Assembly: GCA_022510685.1 (NCBI GenBank)
Contig: JAFLTA010000025.1
Span: 1-38,660, forward strand
Length of the DNA: 38,660 nucleotides
Source: Lachnospiraceae bacterium
GTDB taxonomy: Bacteria > Bacillota > Clostridia > Lachnospirales > Lachnospiraceae
Direction of reading: 5' to 3'
Of the stretch, positions 18,301 through 26,973 are shown one piece after another. Both the position numbers and the translations under genes were made by a program. Under the pieces are notes generated by a model that worked only from the letters and a program-made list of their open reading frames with translations, was not told the DNA's origin and did not search any database. Positions within the stretch are counted from its first letter, which is position 1, and each line of letters begins with the position of its first letter.

Positions 18301-19218
18301 ATGACAGAGAGTATGAAGGACTACGAAGACGAGTTAGAGAGCTCGTTTCAGACAATTAAAGAGGGGGATATACTGGAGGTAACCGTAATCGGCATTTCCG
18401 ACACAGAGGTGACAGTGGATTTTAATTATTACACAGAGGGCATCATCCCATTGGAAGAGTGTTCCGATGATCCTGCCTTTTCCATAAAAAACGATTTAAA
18501 TATCGGAGAAACCATACAGGCAATGGTAATTGACTCTGAAAACGCCAGCGGAAGTGTGATTTTTTCCATGAAAGAGGCTCATAATCTATTGATTTGGGAC
18601 GAGTTACAGGAGGATTTTGAAAACCGGAGAGTATTCTCCGTAAAAATAACGGAAGCTGTCCCTGCCGGGGTAACCGGATATGTCAAAGGCGTACGGGCAT
18701 TTATTCCTGCTTCACAGCTTGCGCTAGAATATGTAGAAGACACAGAAAACTATGTGGGTATGACGGTAGAAGCTATCATTATCACAGTGGAATCCAAAGA
18801 GAAGCGTCTGGTTCTATCAGCAAAATCAATTGCAAAGGAACACGCTGCTGCAGAGCAATCCGAAAAAATTGGCAGACTTACTGTGGGAGATATTGTAACC
18901 GGTACGATAGAGCGCATGGAATCCTATGGTGTATTCATCGACATCGGTGACGGTTTGATGGGCTTGTGTCATATTTCACAAATCACCAATAAATTCATCA
19001 AATCACCGAAAGAGATAGTCAAACTCGGAGAAACTGTATCAGCAAAAATCATCAAATTGGAGGGTGACCGCATTTCTCTCAGCATCAAGGCATTAATGGA
19101 GGATGAGGTACCGAAAGAAAACGAAACCTATGAAATTCCGGAAGAATTTCAGGCAAACACTGATAGCGAAGGCGACGAAAGTCCTTTTGCTAAGTTATTA
19201 AAGGGAATTGAATTATAA
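18301..19218 (+). CDS. S1 RNA-binding domain protein (three S1 repeats)
   Basis: 305 residues from the ATG at 18301, preceded by GGGGGAT six bases away. Three S1 OB-fold domains lie at about 19-90 (EGDILEVTVIGISDTEVTVD), 104-178 (GVTGYVKGVRAFIPASQL) and 190-262 (VGDIVTGTIERMESYGVFIDIG). The third is the most canonical, with the GLMGLCHISQI motif. The protein ends in an acidic, Glu/Asp-rich tail. It resembles the shortened S1-like proteins of Clostridia, which bind mRNA and may aid translation, rather than the six-domain S1 of Proteobacteria. It is the only plus-strand gene between yyaC and the mobile region, apparently monocistronic with its own promoter and terminator. Confidence 0.9.
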   Translation: MTESMKDYEDELESSFQTIKEGDILEVTVIGISDTEVTVDFNYYTEGIIPLEECSDDPAFSIKNDLNIGETIQAMVIDSENASGSVIFSMKEAHNLLIWDELQEDFENRRVFSVKITEAVPAGVTGYVKGVRAFIPASQLALEYVEDTENYVGMTVEAIIITVESKEKRLVLSAKSIAKEHAAAEQSEKIGRLTVGDIVTGTIERMESYGVFIDIGDGLMGLCHISQITNKFIKSPKEIVKLGETVSAKIIKLEGDRISLSIKALMEDEVPKENETYEIPEEFQANTDSEGDESPFAKLLKGIEL

Positions 19219-19226
19219 ATTAAATT

Positions 19227-19271
19227 CAGGTGTTGGAAAGTCCTTTTATGAACCTTCCAGCACCTGAGTCC
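19227..19271 (+). terminator. Terminator between the S1-domain gene and the PAP2 gene
   Basis: A 12-bp stem (19227-19238 with 19255-19266; one wobble pair) with a 16-base loop is followed on the plus strand by CCTTTTT. The minus-strand flank is also T-rich (AATTTAATTT), so it may serve the convergent relA-to-PAP2 operon as well. Confidence 0.85.
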
Positions 19272-19274
19272 TTT

Positions 19275-19772
19275 TTACAAAAAAATCCTCGTCATCAACC
19301 CACACACAATCCCGATTCCTGCCCCTGCTATGACATCCCGCGGAAAATGCAATCCACTGATCACGCGGACTATGGCAAGTAGGATTCCCATGACCCATAT
19401 TGCCACTGCATGGCTTGGGCTCACAAAAAATAATGTCGTCCCAATGACAAAAATCGAAAACACATGGCGGCTGGGAAAAGACTTCCCCTGCGTTTCTTTC
19501 GGAATCAACGGGGTAAAACCGTACACTTCATATGGGCGTTTCGCATTGACCAAACGGCGGAACAGCGATACCGCCATAAGGGACACTGCCGGCACGAGAA
19601 CAGTGGGGAGCAAAACTTTATATCGCTTTAGCAGATACAGCATCAAAATTATATAAATATAAAATCCTGCAGCCACGTCCGTCAATACCATATCTGTCAC
19701 TTCCACTATTCGTTTTCCAAAACGAAACGCTTCAATTCGTTTCATTATTTTCTGATAAGTTTCCTTTTTCAC
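19275..19772 (-). CDS. PAP2-family membrane phosphatase
   Basis: 165 residues with four to five membrane helices. The three active-site blocks of the family are seen in order: RRLVNAKRP, SFPSRH (with Arg where Gly is more common in PSGH) and RVISGLHFPRDV, giving the catalytic His pair and Asp. Such enzymes dephosphorylate lipid phosphates such as undecaprenyl pyrophosphate or phosphatidic acid; the sequence does not say which. The start is a GTG giving MKKETYQK, with only a distant GGAAAGGG behind it, so it may be translationally coupled to aspS, which ends 23 bases upstream. It is the last gene of the relA operon. Confidence 0.88.
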   Translation of the reverse strand: MKKETYQKIMKRIEAFRFGKRIVEVTDMVLTDVAAGFYIYIILMLYLLKRYKVLLPTVLVPAVSLMAVSLFRRLVNAKRPYEVYGFTPLIPKETQGKSFPSRHVFSIFVIGTTLFFVSPSHAVAIWVMGILLAIVRVISGLHFPRDVIAGAGIGIVCGLMTRIFL

Positions 19773-19795
19773 AAATACAGCCAGACCCTTTCCGC

Positions 19796-21604
19796 TTATT
19801 CACTTTCCGCAATCTCCTCTGCCACTGCTTTCACATCCAGGCAAAGCTCCTCCAACTGCTTATCATCTACAGTCCCCGGAGCTTCCGTCATAAGACAAGA
19901 TGCATCCTTCATCTTCGGGAACGCAATGACATCACGGATATTATCCTGCTTTGCTATCAACATGATCAGACGGTCTAATCCATAGGCAAGACCTGCATGA
20001 GGCGGTACTCCATACTTAAAGGCATCAATCAGGAATCCAAATTGCTCATTTGCCTTTTCCTTCGTAAACCCTAACGCCTCAAACATAGTTTCCTGTACAT
20101 CATCCTGATGGATACGGATAGAACCACCACCTAACTCTGTACCATTCAATACAATATCATAAGCTCTTGCACGAACTTTCTCCGGATTACTCTTAAGAAG
20201 AGGGATATCCTCCTCCATCGGCATGGTAAACGGATGGTGCATTGCCACGTAGCGTCCCTGCTCCTCGGAATACTCAAATTCCGGAAACTCTGTAATCCAG
20301 ACAAAACAAAACTCATTTTTATCCAACAACTCCAAGTTGCGTGCAATTTCCAAGCGAAGGTTTCCAAGTACATCCCACACTACTTTATTTTTATCTGCGG
20401 CAAACAACAACAAATCTCCCGGCTGTCCATCCATGGCACTAACCAACGCTTCCAGCTCTTCTTCCTTCATAAATTTTGCAAACGAAGACTTGTAAGTGCC
20501 ATCCTCATTGACACATAAATACGCCAGTCCCTTGGCACCAAAATCCTTTGCATATTTTACAAGGGCATCTATCTTCTTTCTGGGCATACCCCCCTGTCCC
20601 TTGGCATTTATTCCGCGAACAGAACCGCCCGCCTCCAAAGCACCTGTAAACACGCCAAATTCGCAGTTCTTGACTATGTCGGACACATCCACAAGTTCCA
20701 TGCCGAAACGCAAATCCGGTTTGTCAGAGCCGAAACGATCCATTGCCTCCTGCCACGTCATGCGCTGAATCGGCAGGGAGATGTCCACGTCCAGAATTTC
20801 CTTAAATACCTTTTTCAGCAGACGCTCATTGACATCCATAACATCTTCTTCATCTACAAAAGAAAGCTCCATATCCAACTGGGTAAACTCCGGCTGTCTG
20901 TCCGCACGCAAATCTTCATCCCGGAAACAACGGGCAATCTGAAAATATCTGTCATATCCTGCACACATAAGCAACTGTTTGAAAATCTGCGGAGACTGTG
21001 GCAGCGCATAAAAACTCCCCGGATGCACACGGCTTGGCACAAGATAATCTCTGGCTCCCTCCGGCGTGCTCTTAGTAAGCATCGGTGTCTCAATCTCTAA
21101 AAAACCTTCCTCAGATAAAAACTGACGAATCAGCATTGCCACACGGCTGCGCAAGATTAAATTACTCTGTAAATCCGGACGGCGCAAGTCCAGATAGCGG
21201 TATTTCAAGCGAAGTTCTTCCTTCGTCTTACTATCTCTCTCAATCGGAAATGGCGGGGTTTCGGATTCAGACAACACACGAATTGCCTTTGCTCTCAATT
21301 CTATAGTACCCGTTGCCAGCTTCTCATTTACTGCACCGGAACGTGCCGTCACCTCACCCGTCACGGCTACCACAAACTCACTACGAAGTTTCTCTGCCTT
21401 GGCAAAGCCCTCACTTCCGATTTCATCTTCTTCAAAAATCAACTGTAAAATTCCGGAACGGTCACGCAAATCCACAAAAATGATTCCACCTTTATTCCTC
21501 TGTTTCTGCACCCATCCCATTACAGTGACATTCTGTCCAATATTATTATCTCCCAACTCTGCACACCGGCAGGTGCGCTTTAGGCCCTTCATTGATTCCG
21601 CCAT
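19796..21604 (-). CDS. aspS: Aspartyl-tRNA synthetase
   Basis: 602 residues. An N-terminal OB-fold (VTVMGWVQKQRNKGGIIFVDLRD) binds the anticodon. The class II core has motif 1 at FLEIETPMLTKSTPEGARDYLVP, motif 2 at ARCFRDEDLRADRQPEFTQLD and motif 3 at GLAYGLDRLIMLI. The bacterial insertion domain is present (GVFTGALEAGGSVRGINAKG). It charges tRNA-Asp in the cytoplasm; whether it also charges tRNA-Asn depends on features not clear here. A GGAGG site precedes the ATG. In many Clostridia hisS lies directly upstream of aspS; here hemZ does, with a 68-base gap. Confidence 0.97.
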   Translation of the reverse strand: MAESMKGLKRTCRCAELGDNNIGQNVTVMGWVQKQRNKGGIIFVDLRDRSGILQLIFEEDEIGSEGFAKAEKLRSEFVVAVTGEVTARSGAVNEKLATGTIELRAKAIRVLSESETPPFPIERDSKTKEELRLKYRYLDLRRPDLQSNLILRSRVAMLIRQFLSEEGFLEIETPMLTKSTPEGARDYLVPSRVHPGSFYALPQSPQIFKQLLMCAGYDRYFQIARCFRDEDLRADRQPEFTQLDMELSFVDEEDVMDVNERLLKKVFKEILDVDISLPIQRMTWQEAMDRFGSDKPDLRFGMELVDVSDIVKNCEFGVFTGALEAGGSVRGINAKGQGGMPRKKIDALVKYAKDFGAKGLAYLCVNEDGTYKSSFAKFMKEEELEALVSAMDGQPGDLLLFAADKNKVVWDVLGNLRLEIARNLELLDKNEFCFVWITEFPEFEYSEEQGRYVAMHHPFTMPMEEDIPLLKSNPEKVRARAYDIVLNGTELGGGSIRIHQDDVQETMFEALGFTKEKANEQFGFLIDAFKYGVPPHAGLAYGLDRLIMLIAKQDNIRDVIAFPKMKDASCLMTEAPGTVDDKQLEELCLDVKAVAEEIAESE

Positions 21605-21672
21605 AGTTAGCCTCCATTCTGTATCTCACTTTGATTGTCTGTTCCCTATCTTACAATAAAATTCTCCATCTT

Positions 21673-23214
21673 TCAAGAAATCTCCTGTTTTTCCAGTGCA
21701 TCCACTTTGCGGGCAACCATCTCATCCACCCGCTCAATGTAATCTGTCACACTCTTTACATTCTCAATCCGACTGACCTGCCGTCTGTCCGGATGATATA
21801 ATTTCGTAGAAGCTCCGGCTCCCACTGCGAGGATTGTCTGCATCTCCTCCATAATGAGAATGTTATACAGGCATTCACATCCCTCTCTGGCATAACCGAT
21901 ATTTTCCTGCCCGCTGCTGCCTGCATGACCTGCAGAATTTTTCTGGCGATACATATAGTACGGATGATACCCTTGCTCCCCAGCAAATTTTTCTCCCATT
22001 GCGAGCATTTCTTCCATACGCTCTCCTCGAATCTGTTCCGCCATGAGAAAATCCCCCTGCGCCTCCAAAACCTCCCGAAGTCCGGATGCTCTCTTAACTA
22101 CCAGAGAGTGAATAGTTAGGCTATCCGGAGCAAGGCTTTTAATGCGATTCAATGTGTTAGCAAAATCTTCCACCGTCTCACCCGGCAGACCGATAATTAA
22201 GTCCATGTTTATATTCGTAAATCCCAATTCTCTTGCCATGGCAAACGCCTGTATCGTCTGCTCTACGGTATGTCTTCTGCCAATTAAATCCAGGGTCTTT
22301 TGCTGCATTGTCTGAGGATTAATGGAAATTCGATTTACACCTCGCTCCCGCAATGCAAGTAATTTTTCTTCCATGATACTGTCCGGTCTTCCTGCCTCCA
22401 CTGTAAACTCCGTGGCATCCTCCACAGGAAAACTTTCTTGTATATGCTGTATCACATCCCGCAACTGCAATCCGGTCAGTGTGGTAGGAGTGCCTCCTCC
22501 TATATATACACTGGTCAGGGGTTTTCCTTTCATACTATGTGCCACACCACTGATTTCCTGCTTCAGCGCATTCACATAATCTGCTGCCAGATGACCGAAC
22601 TGCTCATAGGGATAGGAAGGAAACGAGCAGTAAAGACACGTCGTCGGACAAAAAGGAATTCCTACATAAAGGCTATACCCTCCGTTGTAGGAACTTTGCT
22701 TTAATATATTTGCTTCTCTCCGGGAAATGTCCACTCCCAGCCGTGCTTTTTCACTGCTGCAACAATATACCTCCTGCAATTCCAGAAACACTTCTTCTTC
22801 CGTTTTTCCGGCAAGTAGTGCATTCATAGGGATTTTCGTAGGTCTGACCCCTGTCATTGTCCCCCACTCTGGAATCCTGCGACGCATTCCCTCCGGAAAG
22901 TGACTCTCCGGAAATTCTTTTAAAATCATGTAGAGCAGTTTCTTGAGTACATTTTTGTAATAAGTTCGATATGGATGGGCTGTTTTCCCCTCTTTTTTGT
23001 GCCAATCCTCTGCCCCGCTTACCACAGCACTTCTCTCCAGATTGCCCGATTTTGTCTCTACAGAAACAGAAATCTCCGTATCACCAAGATTTATGGCAAT
23101 ATGGAGGTCTCCTTGCTCTCCGTTCACCTGACTGCGGTTTCCCGGAAAAAAACTATTTACTAATGCTTGTATTTCATAATCAAAGTCCTTTTCGGACAGG
23201 GTAATTCCTATCAT
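21673..23214 (-). CDS. hemZ: Radical SAM coproporphyrinogen dehydrogenase-like protein HemZ
   Basis: 513 residues. The radical SAM cluster motif C189xxxC193xxC196 (GIPFCPTTCLYCSF) binds the 4Fe-4S cluster, followed by GGGTPT and further core motifs (FTVEAGRPDS, GLPGETVEDF) of the HemN-like group. About 180 residues precede the core, as is typical of HemZ. HemZ is taken to oxidise coproporphyrinogen III in oxygen-independent haem synthesis, but many Lachnospiraceae lack a complete haem pathway and the true substrate is then unsure. It has an AGAGGAAG site and lies 26 bases after the MBL gene. Confidence 0.93.
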   Translation of the reverse strand: MIGITLSEKDFDYEIQALVNSFFPGNRSQVNGEQGDLHIAINLGDTEISVSVETKSGNLERSAVVSGAEDWHKKEGKTAHPYRTYYKNVLKKLLYMILKEFPESHFPEGMRRRIPEWGTMTGVRPTKIPMNALLAGKTEEEVFLELQEVYCCSSEKARLGVDISRREANILKQSSYNGGYSLYVGIPFCPTTCLYCSFPSYPYEQFGHLAADYVNALKQEISGVAHSMKGKPLTSVYIGGGTPTTLTGLQLRDVIQHIQESFPVEDATEFTVEAGRPDSIMEEKLLALRERGVNRISINPQTMQQKTLDLIGRRHTVEQTIQAFAMARELGFTNINMDLIIGLPGETVEDFANTLNRIKSLAPDSLTIHSLVVKRASGLREVLEAQGDFLMAEQIRGERMEEMLAMGEKFAGEQGYHPYYMYRQKNSAGHAGSSGQENIGYAREGCECLYNILIMEEMQTILAVGAGASTKLYHPDRRQVSRIENVKSVTDYIERVDEMVARKVDALEKQEIS

Positions 23215-23240
23215 GACTTCCTCTTTTCATCTTGGTATCC

Positions 23241-23876
23241 CTATTCCACTGCAAAAGGATTAAACATTTTTTCTGTTTTAATAGATGTCATTAATCCATG
23301 TCCGGGATATACCTGCACAGCATCCGGCAAAACAAACAATTTTTCCCGAATAGACTGAATCAACCGGGACATGCTGCCCCCCGGAAAATCAGTGCGTCCA
23401 ACAGATTCCTGAAACAGGGTATCTCCCGAAAACAGAATACACGCCTTCGGAAAATAATAACACATACCTCCCACGGTATGCCCCGGTGTCAAAATACAGC
23501 GCATCGTCTGTCCCAATAATTCTAATTCCTCACCATCGTTAAGCCAGTTGTCAGCTTCCAACGACAGCGTCGTTCCCATCTGCGTAGACAAATTTATGGC
23601 TTTATCCTTCAAGGTCTCCCGTTCTGCCTCTGCAGCATAGACGGGAATCCCATATTTACTTCGCAATGGCTCCACCGCCAGAATATGGTCAAAATGCCCA
23701 TGAGTAATCAACATTGCCACCGGCGTCAAATCATTTTTTTCCAGAAATTCACATATGCGCTCCGGTTCATCTGCCGGGTCAACAATGACACACTCCTTAG
23801 TATCTTCACGGTACAAAAAGTAACAGTTCGTCTGTACCGGACCAAGCACTATAAATCTACATATCAATCTGCTCAT
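23241..23876 (-). CDS. MBL-fold metallohydrolase, glyoxalase II-like
   Basis: 211 residues from the ATG giving MSRLICRFIVLGP; three ATGs lie within twelve bases, and this one has the best distance to GGAG. Metal-binding motifs are complete: THGHFDH, GHTVGG (second-site His), SGDTLF and PGHG. The short length lacks the C-terminal helical domain of true glyoxalase II, so it belongs to the YcbL/YqgX-like group of small hydrolases acting on hydroxyacyl-thiols or related esters. It lies between relA and hemZ, a conserved position in Firmicutes. Confidence 0.9.
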   Translation of the reverse strand: MSRLICRFIVLGPVQTNCYFLYREDTKECVIVDPADEPERICEFLEKNDLTPVAMLITHGHFDHILAVEPLRSKYGIPVYAAEAERETLKDKAINLSTQMGTTLSLEADNWLNDGEELELLGQTMRCILTPGHTVGGMCYYFPKACILFSGDTLFQESVGRTDFPGGSMSRLIQSIREKLFVLPDAVQVYPGHGLMTSIKTEKMFNPFAVE

Positions 23877-23958
23877 CATTTTCTCCATTCATCATCTATA
23901 TTACTTATTGCACCCGGAAACAATGTCCCACAGGATACCATCATTTTAACTCCAAAGC

Positions 23959-26280
23959 CTACGCCTGTGTTCTCTGTACATCCGTGACGCTCTCCACCTG
24001 ACGCAGCTTAGCCGTAATTCCCCGAAGTTCCTCCACTCCACGAATCGCAAATCCAATCGTAATGGTTGCAATCCCATGCTTACTCGTTCTGGAATTAATA
24101 TTGCGGATAGTGATTCCGTTTTCCGTAAATACTTTGGTGAGATCCAGTAACACACCAATACGGTCATAGGCAAAAACAGCAATCTCTGCATCATACAATT
24201 CATTTTCGTTGCCCGCCGGAGTCATCTGCCACTCCGCCTCAATAATACGCTGTCTGTCTGTATCCGTCATATTCATCATGTTGATACAATCTGTCCGGTG
24301 AATAGATACTCCACGTCCCCTGGTGACAAAACCAATAATCTCATCCCCCGGCACCGGACTGCAACACTTGGAAAAATTGACTGATACATCACTCATACCT
24401 GCCACTATAATACCACTCTTGGATTTGACGGAAACCTTTGGCTTGACAGAGTTTCCTGACTGAACAGTATTACTATTGTTAACCGCCTCCAAAATTTCCT
24501 TATCCGTCGGAATATTAGGATTCTGCTTGCGGTAAATATCCCGCAGTTTATTGATTACCTGCCCCTCTTTCAACCCACCGTGACCAATTGCTGCCAAGAC
24601 CGAATCCCAATCTCTGAAACCATATTTTTTCTTACACAGGTCTGTATATTCCGTTTTGAGTAATTCATTGATGGCTATACCCTGCGCCTTCGCATAGTTT
24701 AACAATAGCTCCTTGCCACGTAGAATATTCTCCTCCTTAAATTCAGAGCGGAACCACTGGTTGATTTTATTCTTTGCCTGTGTACTCTTAACAATAGAAA
24801 GCCAGTCACGGCTGGGACCTCTTGAATTCTGTGAGGTCATAATCTCAATCCTGTCACCGTTCTGAATCCGGTAATCAATATTGACCAAATTACCATTCAC
24901 TCTGGCTCCCACCATTTTATTGCCCACGGCACTGTGTACTGCATAAGCAAAATCAATCGGCGTAGAGCCCGCCGGTAAATTTTTCACATCTCCGTCTTTC
25001 GTAAAACAATATACATGATCGGAAAACAAGTCTAAATCACTCTTTAACAAGCTGAGGAACTCTTTGTTATCCGACATATCCCGCTGCCATTCTAAGATAC
25101 GACGCAGCCAGGAAAGTTTCTCCTCCTCGCTGTCAGAAGTATCCTGACCATACTGATTTTCCTTATACTTCCAATGAGCAGCAATGCCGTATTCTGCAGT
25201 ACGGTGCATCTCGTAAGTACGTATTTGAATCTCAAAGGGCTGCCCGTGAGGACCAATCAGTGTGGTGTGCAAGGACTGATAATTATTTGGTTTCGGCATT
25301 GTAATATAATCTTTGAAATGTCCCGGAATCGGCTTATATATTTCATGAATCACACCCAAAGCCGTATAGCAGTCACGCTTGGAATCCACGATAATGCGCA
25401 CGGCAAATAAATCATAAATCTGTTCCAGCTTTTTATTCTGTGTGACCATTTTCTTATAGATACTAAAATAATGTTTTGCACGTCCGTCAATCGTTGCCTT
25501 GATGCCCGCTGCCTCAATATGGCTGCGAACCTCCTCTACAATCTCAGCAATAAACTCATGCCGTTTCACTTCCCCCAGCTCTAAGTTGCGGGTGAGTTCT
25601 CGATACATTTCCGGCTCCAGATAGCGGAAAGACAAATCATCCAACTCTACTTTCACTTTAGAAATGCCCAAACGGTCTGCTATCGGGGCATAAATATCCA
25701 TCGTTTCCGTAGATTTTTCCTTCTGTTTCGGAGGTGTCTGATACTGCATGGTTCGCATATTGTGCAGGCGGTCAGCCAGCTTAATCAGAATCACACGGAT
25801 GTCCTTTGCCATGGCAAGAAACATCTTCCGCAGATTTTCAGCCTGCATCTCCACCTTATCTGCCACATAGTTCAACTGGGTCAGCTTCGTAACACCGTCT
25901 ACCAGAAGTGCCACTTCCTCGCCAAACTCCGCAGTAATCTCCTCATCGGTCATAACCGTATCTTCCACTACATCATGGAGCATTCCCGCTACAATGGTTT
26001 CCTTATCCAACTCCAACTCTGCCAGAATCAGACAGACACAAATCGGATGGATAATATACGGCTCTCCGGATTTACGCAACTGTCCCTCATGGGCTTCACT
26101 GGCAATTCTATATGCCTTCTCAATCATGGAAATATCATCCGAAGGATGGTATTTTTTTATCATCTTGATGAGACCGTCATAAAGCTTCTCAGGCGCAGTA
26201 AAATCTGCTGGTATTGTACTTGTCGCTAACTCCCCCGTATCAATCTTAAAACCAAGTCTTTCAATCTTGTTTTCTTCCAT
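23959..26280 (-). CDS. relA: Bifunctional (p)ppGpp synthetase/hydrolase, Rel type
   Basis: 773 residues from the ATG giving MEENKIERLG, six bases after GGAGGG. The HD hydrolase domain is complete (HDVVEDT near residue 102), then the synthetase domain (about 225-345) with YQSLHTTLIGPHG, a TGS domain (about 410-470, VYCFTKDGDVKNLPAGSTPIDFAYAVHS), a zinc-finger-like segment with FSKCCSPVPGDEI, and a C-terminal ACT domain (DRIGVLLDLTKVF). One key motif is altered: the RXKD motif of bifunctional enzymes reads HFKD (His321). It is first in the operon with the MBL, hemZ, aspS and PAP2 genes, behind a strong promoter. The usual dtd gene after relA is missing. Confidence 0.96.
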   Translation of the reverse strand: MEENKIERLGFKIDTGELATSTIPADFTAPEKLYDGLIKMIKKYHPSDDISMIEKAYRIASEAHEGQLRKSGEPYIIHPICVCLILAELELDKETIVAGMLHDVVEDTVMTDEEITAEFGEEVALLVDGVTKLTQLNYVADKVEMQAENLRKMFLAMAKDIRVILIKLADRLHNMRTMQYQTPPKQKEKSTETMDIYAPIADRLGISKVKVELDDLSFRYLEPEMYRELTRNLELGEVKRHEFIAEIVEEVRSHIEAAGIKATIDGRAKHYFSIYKKMVTQNKKLEQIYDLFAVRIIVDSKRDCYTALGVIHEIYKPIPGHFKDYITMPKPNNYQSLHTTLIGPHGQPFEIQIRTYEMHRTAEYGIAAHWKYKENQYGQDTSDSEEEKLSWLRRILEWQRDMSDNKEFLSLLKSDLDLFSDHVYCFTKDGDVKNLPAGSTPIDFAYAVHSAVGNKMVGARVNGNLVNIDYRIQNGDRIEIMTSQNSRGPSRDWLSIVKSTQAKNKINQWFRSEFKEENILRGKELLLNYAKAQGIAINELLKTEYTDLCKKKYGFRDWDSVLAAIGHGGLKEGQVINKLRDIYRKQNPNIPTDKEILEAVNNSNTVQSGNSVKPKVSVKSKSGIIVAGMSDVSVNFSKCCSPVPGDEIIGFVTRGRGVSIHRTDCINMMNMTDTDRQRIIEAEWQMTPAGNENELYDAEIAVFAYDRIGVLLDLTKVFTENGITIRNINSRTSKHGIATITIGFAIRGVEELRGITAKLRQVESVTDVQRTQA

Positions 26281-26360
26281 ATGCAGCCCTCCATCCTTCG
26301 TCCCGCGACGGCATCCGTGCATTTGTACTCATACGTCAAGCAAAAATGCTATTACAGGCT

Positions 26361-26389
26361 AGTATACGAAATTTTTCTTAGAAAATCAA
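26361..26389 (-). promoter_or_regulatory. Sigma-A promoter of relA
   Basis: TTGATT (26384-26389), 17 bases, TATACT (26361-26366) on the minus strand, about 80 bases upstream of the relA start. Confidence 0.75.
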
Positions 26390-26414
26390 GGATGTAATGG
26401 ATTTTAAGTCATAC

Positions 26415-26444
26415 AGTGACGTAGAGTGACGCAGAATGACGCAG
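26415..26444. repeat. Three 10-bp tandem units beside the inverted repeat
   Basis: Units AGTGACGTAG, AGTGACGCAG and AATGACGCAG follow each other directly and run into the left end of the 142-nt inverted repeat. They differ at only one or two positions. Confidence 0.75.
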
Positions 26445-26582
26445 AAAGTTGGCATATTTTCCCTTGAGGGAACGGCTCTCGCCTCAGTGAACATACGTAG
26501 CAGTGCATAAAAGGGCAAAATACGCCCTTTAAGCACTGACGATGTTCAGTGTCCCTCCTGGGAAAATATGCCAACTTTCTGC
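26441..26582. repeat. 142-nt nested inverted-repeat element (MITE-like or structured RNA)
   Basis: The ends (26441-26463 and 26560-26582) are a perfect 23-bp inverted repeat. Inside, further complementary pairs follow in nested order: GAGGGA/TCCCTC, TGAACAT/ATGTTCA, CAGTGC/GCACTG and AAAGGGC/GCCCTTT, so the whole sequence can fold into one long interrupted hairpin. No protein is encoded. It occupies most of the 438-base space between relA and the small gene at 26719; the remainder holds the relA promoter and AT-rich sequence in which I see nothing. There is no target-site duplication that I can recognise. Confidence 0.85.
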
Positions 26583-26718
26583 TGTGTATCGTCTATTTTT
26601 TCAGATTTTCATCGCTCTGATGCATTATTCAATTAATTGTTTTACTTACCAGATTCAATAAAGAAGTATTTTGCACCTACTGAAATAGATTTTCAACATC
26701 TGAATCCCCGATAGTAGC

Positions 26719-26886
26719 TTACTCGCAATCCAAATCCATCAGTCGTCTCATCAGCGTGTCAAATTGTTCATCTGATAATTTTTCATCCTCGTATGCGTCT
26801 GTGATTAGTTCCTCCAATTCATCCCACTCATACTGACTGATACCCTTACTGTATTTATCCAACTCTTTGTCCCATTTTCTGTACAT
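26719..26886 (-). CDS. Small acidic protein, 55 residues
   Basis: Not recognised. The ATG giving MYRKWDKELDKY has a strong GGGAGGGG site; longer readings have none. The product is rich in Asp and Glu and predicted helical throughout (QYEWDELEELITDAYEDEKLSDEQ, two likely helices with a turn at KLSDEQF), with no membrane segment or cysteine pair apart from one Cys at the second-last residue. It lies 87 bases downstream of the acetyltransferase gene in the same direction. It resembles small cytosolic helical hairpin proteins; no function is assigned. Confidence 0.65.
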   Translation of the reverse strand: MYRKWDKELDKYSKGISQYEWDELEELITDAYEDEKLSDEQFDTLMRRLMDLDCE

Positions 26887-26973
26887 ATTTCCCCTCCCTG
26901 TATCACAAACTTGTCCGGCAGGACAGATATCCGCCAAAAAGCAATATTTTCTATGCATCGCATAACAGTAGCA

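Noticed and set aside
26415..26582. CRISPR array
   Set aside because: Repeats are 10 bp without spacers and the rest is one inverted repeat; no cas genes are present.
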